A stretch of 64,000 nt of DNA from NCBI GenBank assembly GCA_903853805.1, contig CAINUN010000016.1, positions 1 through 64,000 of the forward strand, given 5' to 3'. Origin of the DNA: an uncultured Bacteroidota bacterium. Its GTDB lineage: Bacteria > Bacteroidota > Bacteroidia > Chitinophagales > Chitinophagaceae. Position 1 is the stretch's first letter, and each line of letters begins with the position of its first letter. Under the pieces are notes generated by a model. The model searched no databases. It saw only the letters and a program-made list of their open reading frames with translations, and had not been told where the DNA came from. The position numbers and the translations under genes are program-made. Below are positions 25,808 through 34,826 of the stretch, one piece after another.

Positions 25808-28315
25808 ATGGCCACGAGCAAAAAACCAAGTAAAAAAGTTCCTCCAAAAAAATCGAGTAAAAACGAAACGGGCATCGAATCTTTTTCGTTGAAAGAAACA
25901 GGTAAAAAAATTCGGCTGACAACGGGCATGTTGCTCGTATTTGCAGGCGTTTATGTGTGCTTTGCAGTTTTAGGCTATTATTTTTCATGGCAAGCCGACC
26001 AAGATAAAGTGATGATGCAAGATGGACTATTAAAGTTCATCTTCAGCAGCAACATAATTGTAGAAAATTGGGCAGGAAGAATTGGCGCTGCCCTTGGTCA
26101 TTTATTGGTTTTTAGAAGTCTTGGTGTGGCGGCTTTGTTTGTGGGCATTATGCCGGTGTGTGTGGGTGTCAATCTATTATATAAAGGCTATGTTTTCCCC
26201 ATCATCAAAGCACTTCGTTGGTTTGCTATATTCACACTCATAGGTGCGCCCATTCTTGCTTATGCTATTCCTGGCTCCGAATTTCCATGGGGTGGTGCTT
26301 GGGGTAATGAAGTGATACTTAATGCCAATCAAATTATAGGTAAAGTGGGCACCGGCATGTTGTTGTTCACAGCATGTTGTTTCTTGCTTTTTGTCATCAT
26401 TGCTTTAGATATAAAACCGCTTATAAGCCGAGCAAAAAACGCGATGGCTGCCGATATAAAATCTATGACCAATCCTTTGGGTGAAGACTTACATACTGAA
26501 GATGAAATGGACGAAGTGATGAATGAAGAAACACCGTTTAAAGACGAATCTCATTTACTCACACAATACAAAAGCAATCATGGTAGTGATGTAGGCACCG
26601 ATCCAGGAAATGAATTCGGCGAAGATGAGTTTTTTGATGAAACAGATGATGAAGATGACTTGGACAGTGATGACGGTGATGATGAAATAAAACCCACTAC
26701 CCCACCCCGCAGTCAAAAAAAAACGACAGCAGGACTGAGCTTTGAAGTCATTCAACAAACCAATGAGCCAAAAATTACCAACGACCGAGTTTCTGTAGGC
26801 AATCTCAACGAGCCCTATGCACCCGAACTTGACCTACCAAGGTATCAATTCCCCACGCTCGATTTGTTGGAAGACCGCAACGAGAACATGGTGCTTGATA
26901 AAGACGAATTGGAGAAAAACAAGAACCAAATCATTCAAACACTTAAGAGTTTTGGCATTGAAATACAGCGCATAAGTGCTACAGTTGGTCCAACTGTAAC
27001 GCTCTATGAAATTGTGCCAGCAGAAGGAGTGCGTATTTCTAAGATTCGCAACTTAGAAGATGATATTGCATTGAATCTTGCAGCATTGGGCATTCGTATT
27101 ATTGCACCTATTCCCGGCAAAGGAACTATTGGAATTGAAGTGCCAAACGCCAACAAACAAACGGTGGGTATGAAGGCATTATTGAGTAGTGAGAAGTTTG
27201 TAAAAAACAAGATGAGTTTGCCCATTGCCTTGGGTAAAAAAATTGACAACGAAAACTATATTGTTGACCTTGCAACAATGCCGCACTTGTTGTTGGCAGG
27301 TGCTACAGGTCAAGGTAAATCGGTGGGTATCAACGCCATTCTTGTTTCTCTTTTGTATAAAAAACATCCTTCGCAATTGAAGTTTGTAATGGTGGATCCT
27401 AAGAAGGTGGAACTGTCTATTTACAAAGTGATAGAGAAACATTTTCTTGCCAAACTTCCGAACGAAGAAGAAGCAATTATCACTGATACTAAGAAGGTTA
27501 TTTACACCCTAAATGCCTTGTGTATTGAAATGGATAATCGCTATGAATTATTAAAAGAAGCAGGCGCTAGAAATATCAAAGAATACAACGACAAGTTCAT
27601 TGCTCGCAAGCTAAACCCTTTGCGAGGACATAAGTTTTTACCATTCATAGTGTTGGTAATAGATGAATTTGCCGACCTATTAATGACAGCAGGTAAAGAA
27701 GTGGAAATGCCTATTGCGAGATTAGCACAATTAGCACGTGCAGTGGGTATTCACTTAATTATTGCTACACAACGTCCATCAGTAAATGTTATTACAGGAA
27801 CCATTAAAGCCAACTTCCCTGCAAGAATTGCCTTCAAGGTTTCAGCAAAAGTGGATTCAAGAACCATTTTGGATACAGGCGGCGCCGAACAGTTGATTGG
27901 TAGAGGAGATATGCTTGTATCACATGGTAGTGAATTGTTGCGGATGCAATGTGCATTTGTTGATACACCTGAAGTAGAGAAAGTAGTAAACTTTATTGGA
28001 ACGCAACAAGGCTACCCTACTGCTTTTGAATTGCCAGAATATGAAGGTGATGATGAAGAAGGTAGCAGCAAAATTGTGGACCTTACCAACCGCGATAAAC
28101 TTTTTGAAGATTGTGCTAAAGTTGTAGTGCAAACCCAGTCAGGCTCTACCTCTATGTTACAAAGAAGATTCAATCTTGGGTACAATCGTGCAGGTCGTAT
28201 TATGGATCAATTGGAAGCAGCGAGTATTGTTGGTCCTGCAGTTGGCAGCAAACCACGTGATGTGTTGTTTCATACAGAAGCAGAATTATCGCAATTCCTA
28301 AGCAATTTATCTTAG
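25808..28315 (+). CDS. ftsK: DNA translocase FtsK
   Basis: The septal DNA pump that clears chromosome ends during division. I start at the ATG at 25808 (MATSKKPSKK), giving 835 residues; an upstream TTG extension is not supported. Several N-terminal membrane helices lie at about residues 35-210, followed by an acidic linker (about 220-310, with DDEDDLDSDDGDD). The motor domain comes next, with Walker A GATGQGKS (about 498-506) and Walker B VLVIDEFADLL (about 617). The C-terminal gamma winged-helix domain (QSGSTSMLQRRFNLGYNRAG, about 775-831) recognises KOPS-type guide sequences. Walker A has Q where GTTGSGKS is usual. Confidence 0.96.
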   Translation: MATSKKPSKKVPPKKSSKNETGIESFSLKETGKKIRLTTGMLLVFAGVYVCFAVLGYYFSWQADQDKVMMQDGLLKFIFSSNIIVENWAGRIGAALGHLLVFRSLGVAALFVGIMPVCVGVNLLYKGYVFPIIKALRWFAIFTLIGAPILAYAIPGSEFPWGGAWGNEVILNANQIIGKVGTGMLLFTACCFLLFVIIALDIKPLISRAKNAMAADIKSMTNPLGEDLHTEDEMDEVMNEETPFKDESHLLTQYKSNHGSDVGTDPGNEFGEDEFFDETDDEDDLDSDDGDDEIKPTTPPRSQKKTTAGLSFEVIQQTNEPKITNDRVSVGNLNEPYAPELDLPRYQFPTLDLLEDRNENMVLDKDELEKNKNQIIQTLKSFGIEIQRISATVGPTVTLYEIVPAEGVRISKIRNLEDDIALNLAALGIRIIAPIPGKGTIGIEVPNANKQTVGMKALLSSEKFVKNKMSLPIALGKKIDNENYIVDLATMPHLLLAGATGQGKSVGINAILVSLLYKKHPSQLKFVMVDPKKVELSIYKVIEKHFLAKLPNEEEAIITDTKKVIYTLNALCIEMDNRYELLKEAGARNIKEYNDKFIARKLNPLRGHKFLPFIVLVIDEFADLLMTAGKEVEMPIARLAQLARAVGIHLIIATQRPSVNVITGTIKANFPARIAFKVSAKVDSRTILDTGGAEQLIGRGDMLVSHGSELLRMQCAFVDTPEVEKVVNFIGTQQGYPTAFELPEYEGDDEEGSSKIVDLTNRDKLFEDCAKVVVQTQSGSTSMLQRRFNLGYNRAGRIMDQLEAASIVGPAVGSKPRDVLFHTEAELSQFLSNLS

Positions 28316-28368
28316 CCATTATCTTTGGCAACATTATTGAGAACTTAAACAAAAGAAATAAACAAAAG

Positions 28369-29016
28369 ATGAGGAAACTATTGATTGCTGGAATAGCAGC
28401 ATTGTGTATGATGATAAATCCAGCTACTGCACAAACCGATGCCAAAGCAAAAACAGTGCTTGATGCTGTGACCAAAAAAATAAACAGCCTTAAATCTGCT
28501 AAAGCAAATTTTGCATTGCATCTTAAAAGTGCCAATGGCAAAACAAATCAAACCAAGAAAGGAACTTTTTACCTAAAAGGACCAAAATATCGTGTGAGCC
28601 TTGACGACCAAGAAATCATTTGCGACAATAAAACTGTTTGGACTTATCAGAAGTCAGCCAACGAGGTTCAAGTGAATAATTTTAACCCAAATGAGCAAAC
28701 AATTTCTCCAGCAAAACTCTTCACTAATTTTTACGATAAAGAATACCGTTCTCGTTTCATTGGCAATAAAAAGGTTGCGGGTAAAGATTGTGATGTAATT
28801 GAATTAATCCCACTCAATAGCAGTAAACAATTTTCTAAAGTGGAATTAGCAGTTGATAAAACTAGTACAATAGTTGGTGGCAATATTTATGAGAAAAACG
28901 GCAACCAATACAATTATGAGGTCAGTAATTTTTCGTCAAATGCAAATATCAACGACTTAATGTTTACGTTCGATGCAAAGAAATATCCTGGCATTGAAGT
29001 GGTGGATTTGAGGTAA
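28369..29016 (+). CDS. LolA-like periplasmic lipoprotein carrier
   Basis: A 215-residue periplasmic protein with signal peptide MRKLLIAGIAALCMMINPATAQ. The mature part has the LolA-like open barrel pattern: an N-terminal helix (AKTVLDAVTKKINSLKSAKA), strands GTFYLKGPKYRVSL, then IICDNKTVWTYQ and a C-terminal FTFDAKKYPGIEVVDLR. It should take lipoproteins from LolCDE towards the outer membrane, although Bacteroidota often have more than one LolA-like protein. It is 53 bp after ftsK, an arrangement (ftsK-lolA) seen widely in bacteria, and ends in a terminator. Confidence 0.85.
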   Translation: MRKLLIAGIAALCMMINPATAQTDAKAKTVLDAVTKKINSLKSAKANFALHLKSANGKTNQTKKGTFYLKGPKYRVSLDDQEIICDNKTVWTYQKSANEVQVNNFNPNEQTISPAKLFTNFYDKEYRSRFIGNKKVAGKDCDVIELIPLNSSKQFSKVELAVDKTSTIVGGNIYEKNGNQYNYEVSNFSSNANINDLMFTFDAKKYPGIEVVDLR

Positions 29017-29038
29017 TTAATTTTTCAAATGATATCAT

Positions 29039-29068
29039 AAAGCTGTTTCTATGGAAGCAGCTTTTTTT
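29039..29068 (+). terminator. Rho-independent terminator after the LolA-like gene
   Basis: AAAGCTGTTTC pairs with GAAGCAGCTTT (11 bp, one G-U) around a TATG loop, followed by a run of seven T. Confidence 0.88.
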
Positions 29069-29102
29069 ATTCATTAATTTAGCAAAATAATCTTCAAAAA
29101 AC

Positions 29103-30692
29103 TTGCGCTTCACTCATATTCCATACAAAGAAACTCATGCATTTAGTCAACTTGTGATAGACTATTTGGATAACAAAGAAAAAGTTCAAACTCTTTTTCA
29201 ATTTGGTTTTGATGAAGATGGTGTAAAAAAAGCAATTGAAAACCGAAAATTATTTCCTGTAGACAGAAGTCTGTTGTGTTCAGTTTTGAAGCATCAATAT
29301 GCAGATGTGAAAACAGATGAAAAACTGCAACTTAATATGGCGTTACTTCTAAAAGAAAATACGTTTACAGTATGCACAGCACATCAGCCCAATTTATTCA
29401 CTGGTTATCTTTATTTTGTTTACAAGATTGTTCATGCAATTAAGCTTTCAAAAGTCCTTAAAGAGAAATTCCCTGAACAAAATTTCGTACCAGTTTACTA
29501 CATGGGAAGTGAGGACAATGACCTTGATGAACTTGGTGTTTTTCATTTTGGCAATCAAACTTTCAGATGGGATGCAAATGGACAACATGGTGCATTTGGA
29601 AGAATGAAAACTGAAAGTTTGAGTAGAATATTGGATGACCTTTTCAAAATTTTAGGACCTCCTGGAACGTATTGTGAAGAACTCAAAGACTTATTAACAA
29701 ATGCTTATTTAAAAAAAGACACAATCGCCGATGCCACTCTATATTTGGTTAACGAGTTGTTCGGAAAATATGGCTTGATTGTTTTGAATCCTGATGATAG
29801 AAAATTAAAATCAACTTTCATAGAAATCATGAAAGATGATTTATTACATCACACACCTTTTCAATTAAAAAATCAATCCACTTTAAACTCCTTTAAGGAA
29901 CAAGCTCATACTCGTGAAATCAATTTGTTTTACTTAACAGACAACATAAGGGAGCGTATTGAAAAATATGGAGACAAATGGAAAGTCAATAACACCAATA
30001 TCATTTGGAACAAAGAAGAATTGCTATCAGAATTAGCACAACACCCTGAACGATTCAGCCCTAACGTAATTTTACGTGGTTTATATCAGGAAACTATTTT
30101 GCCCAATGTTGTTTTCATTGGTGGAGGTTCGGAAGTTGCTTATTGGTTTCAGTTGAAAAAACTATTTGAACATTACCAAGTTTGCTTCCCATCTATCCAT
30201 TTGCGACAATCTGTTTTGATTGTATCTTTAAAAGCTCAAAAGTTAATTCAACAAGTCTCCTTTTCCTTAACTGAAATTTTTCAGACTACAGAAAAACAAG
30301 AGAAAATTTTCATAGAAAAGCAATGCAATGGGAAATGGCAATTGATAGTTGAAAAGAAATATCTAAAAAATCTTTTAGAAACTATAAAGAAAAAGGCAAC
30401 AGATTTAGACCCAACACTTAGTGCTTCTTCTGAAACTGCATTGATAAAAATGCAAAGACAAATGCACGTTTTGGAAACAAAAATGTTAAGAGCCGAAAAA
30501 AGAAAATTATCCGAACAATTTGTGAGAATTAAAAAACTAAACACAATTATTTTCCCTTCTGGAACATTACAGGAAAGAAGAGAAAATTTTATGCCCTGGT
30601 ATTTACTTTACGGGGGGTGTTTTATTGAGATTCTATTTGAACAATTTGATCCATTTCGTCATGAATTTTTAGTGTTTGAAGAGGATAATTAA
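29103..30692 (+). CDS. bshC: Bacillithiol biosynthesis cysteine-adding enzyme BshC
   Basis: BshC adds cysteine to glucosaminyl-malate in the last step of bacillithiol synthesis, the low-molecular-weight thiol used by Firmicutes and many Bacteroidota. The protein has 529 residues, a usual length. The motif CTAHQPNLFTGYLYFVYKI (about residues 95-113), YMGSEDNDLDELG near 137 and VFIGGGSEVAYWFQLKKLF near 340 match the family, followed by a coiled-coil and a C-terminal LYGGCFIEILFEQFDPF. The start is TTG (29103), chosen because MRFTHIPYKETHAFSQLV aligns with the expected N-terminus and no ATG is close by. bshA and bshB are not in this window. Confidence 0.9.
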   Translation: MRFTHIPYKETHAFSQLVIDYLDNKEKVQTLFQFGFDEDGVKKAIENRKLFPVDRSLLCSVLKHQYADVKTDEKLQLNMALLLKENTFTVCTAHQPNLFTGYLYFVYKIVHAIKLSKVLKEKFPEQNFVPVYYMGSEDNDLDELGVFHFGNQTFRWDANGQHGAFGRMKTESLSRILDDLFKILGPPGTYCEELKDLLTNAYLKKDTIADATLYLVNELFGKYGLIVLNPDDRKLKSTFIEIMKDDLLHHTPFQLKNQSTLNSFKEQAHTREINLFYLTDNIRERIEKYGDKWKVNNTNIIWNKEELLSELAQHPERFSPNVILRGLYQETILPNVVFIGGGSEVAYWFQLKKLFEHYQVCFPSIHLRQSVLIVSLKAQKLIQQVSFSLTEIFQTTEKQEKIFIEKQCNGKWQLIVEKKYLKNLLETIKKKATDLDPTLSASSETALIKMQRQMHVLETKMLRAEKRKLSEQFVRIKKLNTIIFPSGTLQERRENFMPWYLLYGGCFIEILFEQFDPFRHEFLVFEEDN

Positions 30693-30747
30693 TTCAATAT
30701 TTTTTTTATTGAGCATTCCTTAATTTTACAAAAGCAAACCAAGGTAT

Positions 30748-31383
30748 ATGAGACTCAAATTTTCACTTCTTACATTAACATTGCTATTTGTCAATTTTTC
30801 TTTTGCGCAAGGCATTCATTTTGGAATAAAAACTGGCGCCAATTTCAACCAAATAGACGGAAAATATTGGGAGAATGGTTACAAAGCTAATTTTCAAGGA
30901 GGAGCCTATTTTAACATACAGGGTGCAATTCTTGGCGGACAAATAGAAGGCATTTTCACACAGTCAACATATGTAGCGGGAAATGGGTTTAATCAACTTT
31001 ACAAAGATTATTTTAAAACAGGGATGGACTCTATTCAAGGTGGAAGTTTCAAAGTAAACTACCTCAGCATTCCTGTTTTACTCAATATTAAGTTGTTGCC
31101 TTTTTTAAAAATGCAATTTGGCCCACAATACAGCGGTGTTGTTTCTGTTCAGGATGAAAAGAGTTTGATGAAGGACGCAAAAACACTTTTTAAAGCAGGG
31201 TCATTAGATGGTGTTGTTGGTGTATGGTTGGACTTACCCATGCACATAAATTTAGGTGTTCGCTATGTTGTTGGGCTTTCAAATATAAATAGTAATGACG
31301 GTGCTAATGTTGGTTCACAAGAAATTGTGGATGCTTGGCGTCAAAAAATATTACAAGTGCATATTGGACTGAATTTGTTTTAA
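30748..31383 (+). CDS. Outer-membrane beta-barrel protein (PorT-like family)
   Basis: A 211-residue protein with signal peptide MRLKFSLLTLTLLFVNFSFAQ and a small beta-barrel of the Bacteroidota type (GIHFGIKTGANFNQIDGKYW start, LSIPVLLNIKLLPFLKMQFGPQY middle, LQVHIGLNLF end with terminal aromatic residue). This family includes PorT but most members have no known role. It follows bshC after 55 bp and might be co-transcribed. There is no sign of a T9SS tail. Confidence 0.8.
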   Translation: MRLKFSLLTLTLLFVNFSFAQGIHFGIKTGANFNQIDGKYWENGYKANFQGGAYFNIQGAILGGQIEGIFTQSTYVAGNGFNQLYKDYFKTGMDSIQGGSFKVNYLSIPVLLNIKLLPFLKMQFGPQYSGVVSVQDEKSLMKDAKTLFKAGSLDGVVGVWLDLPMHINLGVRYVVGLSNINSNDGANVGSQEIVDAWRQKILQVHIGLNLF

Positions 31384-31430
31384 AATTCAGTCTAAAAGCT
31401 GACCATATTTTTGAAAATAACAAAAGGCTG

Positions 31431-31634
31431 ATGAATTCATCAACCTTAGGAAAAGATTATTTTCAAGATACCTTTTATCGAATCAAAGAAGACAATTGCA
31501 ATTTATTGGGGCAACCATATCTTTTATTGGTTACACAAGAAGCTAAAATTGACAAAGCCACAACTGCAACAATGGGCATCAAGAATCGTAATGTTGATTT
31601 AGACTGCATAGATTTTTACTTAGTTAAAAACTGA
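31431..31634 (+). CDS. Small hypothetical protein (67 aa)
   Basis: This short ORF begins at ATG 31431, 47 bp after the beta-barrel gene, and ends 37 bp before the mpl-like gene. It encodes 67 residues with a soluble, mixed composition (DYFQDTFYRIKEDNCNLLG, then LLLVTQEAKIDKATTATMG). I do not recognise a family. The frame stays open upstream to a TTG inside the preceding gene, which is probably accidental. It could be a genuine small protein or chance coding. Confidence 0.35.
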   Translation: MNSSTLGKDYFQDTFYRIKEDNCNLLGQPYLLLVTQEAKIDKATTATMGIKNRNVDLDCIDFYLVKN

Positions 31635-31671
31635 AAACCTGTTTTACTTTGCACGAAGTTAATAATTTTTG

Positions 31672-33027
31672 ATGAAGCACATTCATTTTATAGCAATTGG
31701 CGGTGCGGTTATGCACCAACTCGCTTTGGCACTTCAACGTCAAGGCAACATAGTAACAGGTAGCGATGACGAGATTAACGATCCTGCGAAAACAAACCTA
31801 AGCAAAGCCGGTATATTACCAAACAATTTTGGCTGGTTTCCTGAAAATATTTCAGAAGAAATTGATGCGGTAGTTTTAGGAATGCATGCTAAAGCAAATA
31901 ATCCAGAACTCATAAAAGCACAGCAACTCAATATTCCCATCTACTCATTTCCAGAGTATGTTTATGAAGTAAGCAAAAATAAAACGCGTGTAGTAATTGC
32001 AGGAAGTCATGGAAAAACAACAATCACTTCAATGGTGATGCATATCCTACAAAAACAAGGTATTTCTTTTGATTATTTAGTAGGCGCAAAAGTTGCTGGC
32101 TTTGAACAAAGTGTTCAGTTGAGCGATGCGCCCATCATCATTTTAGAAGGCGATGAATATCCAGCTTCAGTGGTTGAAAAACGTCCGAAAATATTTTTCT
32201 ATCACCCGCATATTAGCGTGCTGAGTGGCATAGCTTGGGACCATGTAAATGTGTTTCCTACCTATGAAAACTATTGTAGCCAATTTGAACATTACTTAAC
32301 TAACATACAATCTGGCGCAAAATTATTTTATAACAATGACGATTCAGAAGTGGTGAGAATTGTAAAAAACACAACAGCACATTTGGAAATAAAAGCATAT
32401 CAAACGCCATCTTTTCGTTACGAAAGCGGCGAAGCCCATGTGGACACTGAATTTGGCGAGAAAAGAATGAGCGTTTTCGGGCGACATAATTTATTAAATA
32501 TGCAAGCAGCAATAGAAGTTTGCAAAGCATTAGGTGTGAGTAGAAAAAATGCATATGAAGCCGTAGAAAGTTTTACAGGAGCAGCAAGAAGATTGGAAAA
32601 GATTTTTGAAAATGATACGGTAGTTGCATTTCGTGATTTTGCTCATGCTCCTTCTAAATTAAACGCAACCTTAAACGCAGTGCGTGAAGCATATCCAACG
32701 CATAGCTTAATTGCTTGTTTTGAATTACATACCTACAGTAGTCTTTCTGAAAATTTCTTGAAAGAATACTATCAAACAATGAATGCCGCCGATAATGCCA
32801 TTGTATATTTTAGTCATCATGCTTTGTCTTTAAAAGGATTACCTTCTTTAAAGAATGAAACAGTACATAATTATTTTGGCAGAAAGGATTTAATGGTAGT
32901 GAGTGAGAAAAAGCCAATGGAAGAAGCAGTCAAATGTTTATTACACGAAGTCAAAAAACCTGTTTGCCTTTTGTTGATGAGTTCAGGTACTTTTGATGGC
33001 ATTAACTGGAATGAAATAATCGCATAA
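31672..33027 (+). CDS. mpl: Mpl-type UDP-N-acetylmuramate:tripeptide ligase (murein recycling)
   Basis: A Mur ligase of 451 residues that most resembles Mpl, which joins recycled tripeptide (L-Ala-gamma-D-Glu-meso-Dap) to UDP-MurNAc. The N-terminus MKHIHFIAIGGAVMHQLAL and GSDDEINDP are Mpl/MurC-like. The ATP site AGSHGKTTITSMV is at about residues 110-122, with EGDEYPASVVEKR, SGIAWDHVNVFPTYENY and RRLEKIFENDTVVAFRDFAH following. The ATG at 31672 is one codon inside a possible TTG start. MurC of the main pathway cannot be excluded from sequence alone, but the lack of other mur genes nearby and the EGDEYP motif favour Mpl. Confidence 0.8.
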   Translation: MKHIHFIAIGGAVMHQLALALQRQGNIVTGSDDEINDPAKTNLSKAGILPNNFGWFPENISEEIDAVVLGMHAKANNPELIKAQQLNIPIYSFPEYVYEVSKNKTRVVIAGSHGKTTITSMVMHILQKQGISFDYLVGAKVAGFEQSVQLSDAPIIILEGDEYPASVVEKRPKIFFYHPHISVLSGIAWDHVNVFPTYENYCSQFEHYLTNIQSGAKLFYNNDDSEVVRIVKNTTAHLEIKAYQTPSFRYESGEAHVDTEFGEKRMSVFGRHNLLNMQAAIEVCKALGVSRKNAYEAVESFTGAARRLEKIFENDTVVAFRDFAHAPSKLNATLNAVREAYPTHSLIACFELHTYSSLSENFLKEYYQTMNAADNAIVYFSHHALSLKGLPSLKNETVHNYFGRKDLMVVSEKKPMEEAVKCLLHEVKKPVCLLLMSSGTFDGINWNEIIA

Positions 33028-33039
33028 AATATCAAATCA

Positions 33040-33825
33040 ATGGCTCAACTGCAACTTAAAAAATCCATCATTTTCTTCGATCTAGAGACTACCGGAATAG
33101 ACCATGCTAGAGACAGAATTGTTGAGCTTGCGATGGTGAAAATGAAACCAGATGGAACTCGTGATACATTTGTCAAAAGAGTGAATCCAGGGATGCCTAT
33201 TCCTCCAGAAAGCACAGCAATTCATGGCATCAAGGATGAAGACATAAAGGATGCCCCTCTTTTCAAAAACATAGCCCACCAACTCTGGGATTGGATGAAA
33301 AACTGCGACCTTGGCGGCTACAACAGTGCCAAGTTTGATATGCCTTTGCTTGCAGAAGAATTTTTACGCGCTGGCATCAACGTTGATTTCACTGAAAGAA
33401 AAATGGTGGATGTGCAACAAATTTTTTTTAAGATGGAAAGTCGTTCTTTGAGCGCAGCTTACCATTTTTATTGCAACAAGGAAATGGAAAATGCCCATAG
33501 TGCTGAAGCAGACATCAACGCAACTATTGAAGTTCTTGAAGCACAATTAGACAAGTACACCACTTTACCAAATGACATTCAACATCTACATCAATTTACA
33601 GGCGGCGAAGAATTGGTAGATTACGCCCGAAGAATTGTGATGAAAGATGGCGCGCCAATTTTCAACTTTGGCAAATACAAGGGCAAAAAAGTGGAAGAAG
33701 TTTTCACTTCAGAACCTCATTATTATGATTGGATGATGCAAGCCGATTTTGCATTACACACTAAGCAAAAAATCTCTGAAATTCTCAACAAAATGAAATT
33801 GAAGAAACTGAATTCTAAAACTTAA
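33040..33825 (+). CDS. DEDDh 3'-5' exonuclease (DnaQ/RNase T-like)
   Basis: A 261-residue exonuclease. Its catalytic motifs are FFDLETTG (residues about 13-20), GGYNSAKFDMPLLAEEF (about 92-108) and NAHSAEADINATIEVL (about 151-166), which provides the His and last Asp of the DEDDh class. A C-terminal extension of about 70 residues (FNFGKYKGKKVEEVF) resembles a DUF3820-type domain often fused to such nucleases. It may act as a DNA polymerase III epsilon-like proofreader or in repair. It starts 12 bp after mpl. Its stop overlaps the stop of convergent pfkA. Confidence 0.87.
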   Translation: MAQLQLKKSIIFFDLETTGIDHARDRIVELAMVKMKPDGTRDTFVKRVNPGMPIPPESTAIHGIKDEDIKDAPLFKNIAHQLWDWMKNCDLGGYNSAKFDMPLLAEEFLRAGINVDFTERKMVDVQQIFFKMESRSLSAAYHFYCNKEMENAHSAEADINATIEVLEAQLDKYTTLPNDIQHLHQFTGGEELVDYARRIVMKDGAPIFNFGKYKGKKVEEVFTSEPHYYDWMMQADFALHTKQKISEILNKMKLKKLNSKT

Positions 33826-34802
33826 GTAGCTAATACACGAATCATTTCAAGAATATCTTTGCTGATAACAGCATTTTCTTTCACCACTTTTTCAAATGGA
33901 GTAAAGCAAACTTCTCCATTGATGACTCCTGCCATCATTTGTGTTTTCCCAAGAAGTAACGCTTGAATAGCGGCGTGTCCTAGGCGACTTGCCAAAACTC
34001 TATCAGCAAAGGAAGGTGAACCTCCTCTTTGAATGTGCCCTAAGATTGTAGCTCTTGTTTCCAAATCTGGAAAACGATTTTGAAGAATTTGTTGAAGTTC
34101 ATTTGCACCACCAAAATCATCTCCTTCCGCAACAACAATGATGTGTACATTTTTTTTCCTTCGCTCATCATCGTCAATACGTTGTAAAACCGTTTCAATA
34201 TCTGTTACAACTTCAGGAATCAAAATATCCTCCGCACCACATGCAATACCACTATTCAATGCAATATAACCAGCGTCTCTCCCCATCAATTCTACAATAA
34301 ATAATCGATCATGAGCTTCTGCTGTGTCTCTAATTTTATCTATTGCTTCAACAGCTGTATTCACAGCAGTATCAAAACCAATTGTAAAGTCTGTACCCGA
34401 TAAATCTTTGTCAATAGTTCCTGGAAGACCAATAGCGGGAATTGTGTATTCTTTGAAAAATTGTACAGCACCTCTGAATGTTCCGTCTCCACCTATCAAT
34501 ACAAGTGCATTAATGCTGTATTTTTTCAACTGCTCAAATGCTATTCGTCTTCCTTTTTCAGTTAAAAAATCTTTGCTTCTTGCAGTCTTTAAAATTGTTC
34601 CTCCTCTTTGAATGATATTGGAAACATCAGTGGTCTGCATTTGAAAAATATCACCTTCAATCATTCCCTGATATCCTCGCCTAATGCCAAAAACTTCTAA
34701 CTTGTGATATAATGCTGTACGAACAACGGCTCTTATTCCTGCATTCATTCCTGGACTATCACCACCCGATGTCAAAATCCCAACTCTTTGAATATCTACC
34801 AT
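33822..34802 (-). CDS. pfkA: 6-phosphofructokinase (ATP-type)
   Basis: A glycolytic kinase that phosphorylates fructose 6-phosphate to the 1,6-bisphosphate. The length of 326 residues and motifs VGILTSGGDSPGMNAGI, LIGGDGTFRGA and LPGTIDKDLSGTDFTIGFDT are typical of PfkA. The glycine after GGD and the glycine in PGTID are the ATP-type residues; pyrophosphate-dependent enzymes carry Asp and Lys there. The usual GTIDND has Lys in place of Asn here. MGRDAGYIAL follows. It is convergent with the DEDDh exonuclease gene with a 4-bp overlap inside CTTAAG, and 24 bp after folC on the same strand, so it may share the folC transcript. Confidence 0.95.
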   Translation of the reverse strand: MVDIQRVGILTSGGDSPGMNAGIRAVVRTALYHKLEVFGIRRGYQGMIEGDIFQMQTTDVSNIIQRGGTILKTARSKDFLTEKGRRIAFEQLKKYSINALVLIGGDGTFRGAVQFFKEYTIPAIGLPGTIDKDLSGTDFTIGFDTAVNTAVEAIDKIRDTAEAHDRLFIVELMGRDAGYIALNSGIACGAEDILIPEVVTDIETVLQRIDDDERRKKNVHIIVVAEGDDFGGANELQQILQNRFPDLETRATILGHIQRGGSPSFADRVLASRLGHAAIQALLLGKTQMMAGVINGEVCFTPFEKVVKENAVISKDILEMIRVLAT

Positions 34803-34826
34803 ACTTGATTTTTTTGGGAAACTACA

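Noticed and set aside
31335-31430. Extended N-terminus of the 67-residue ORF from a TTG
   Set aside because: It overlaps the beta-barrel gene and has no supporting character.
32300-32554. Frames opposite mpl and exonuclease genes
   Set aside because: Shadows without homology-like features.
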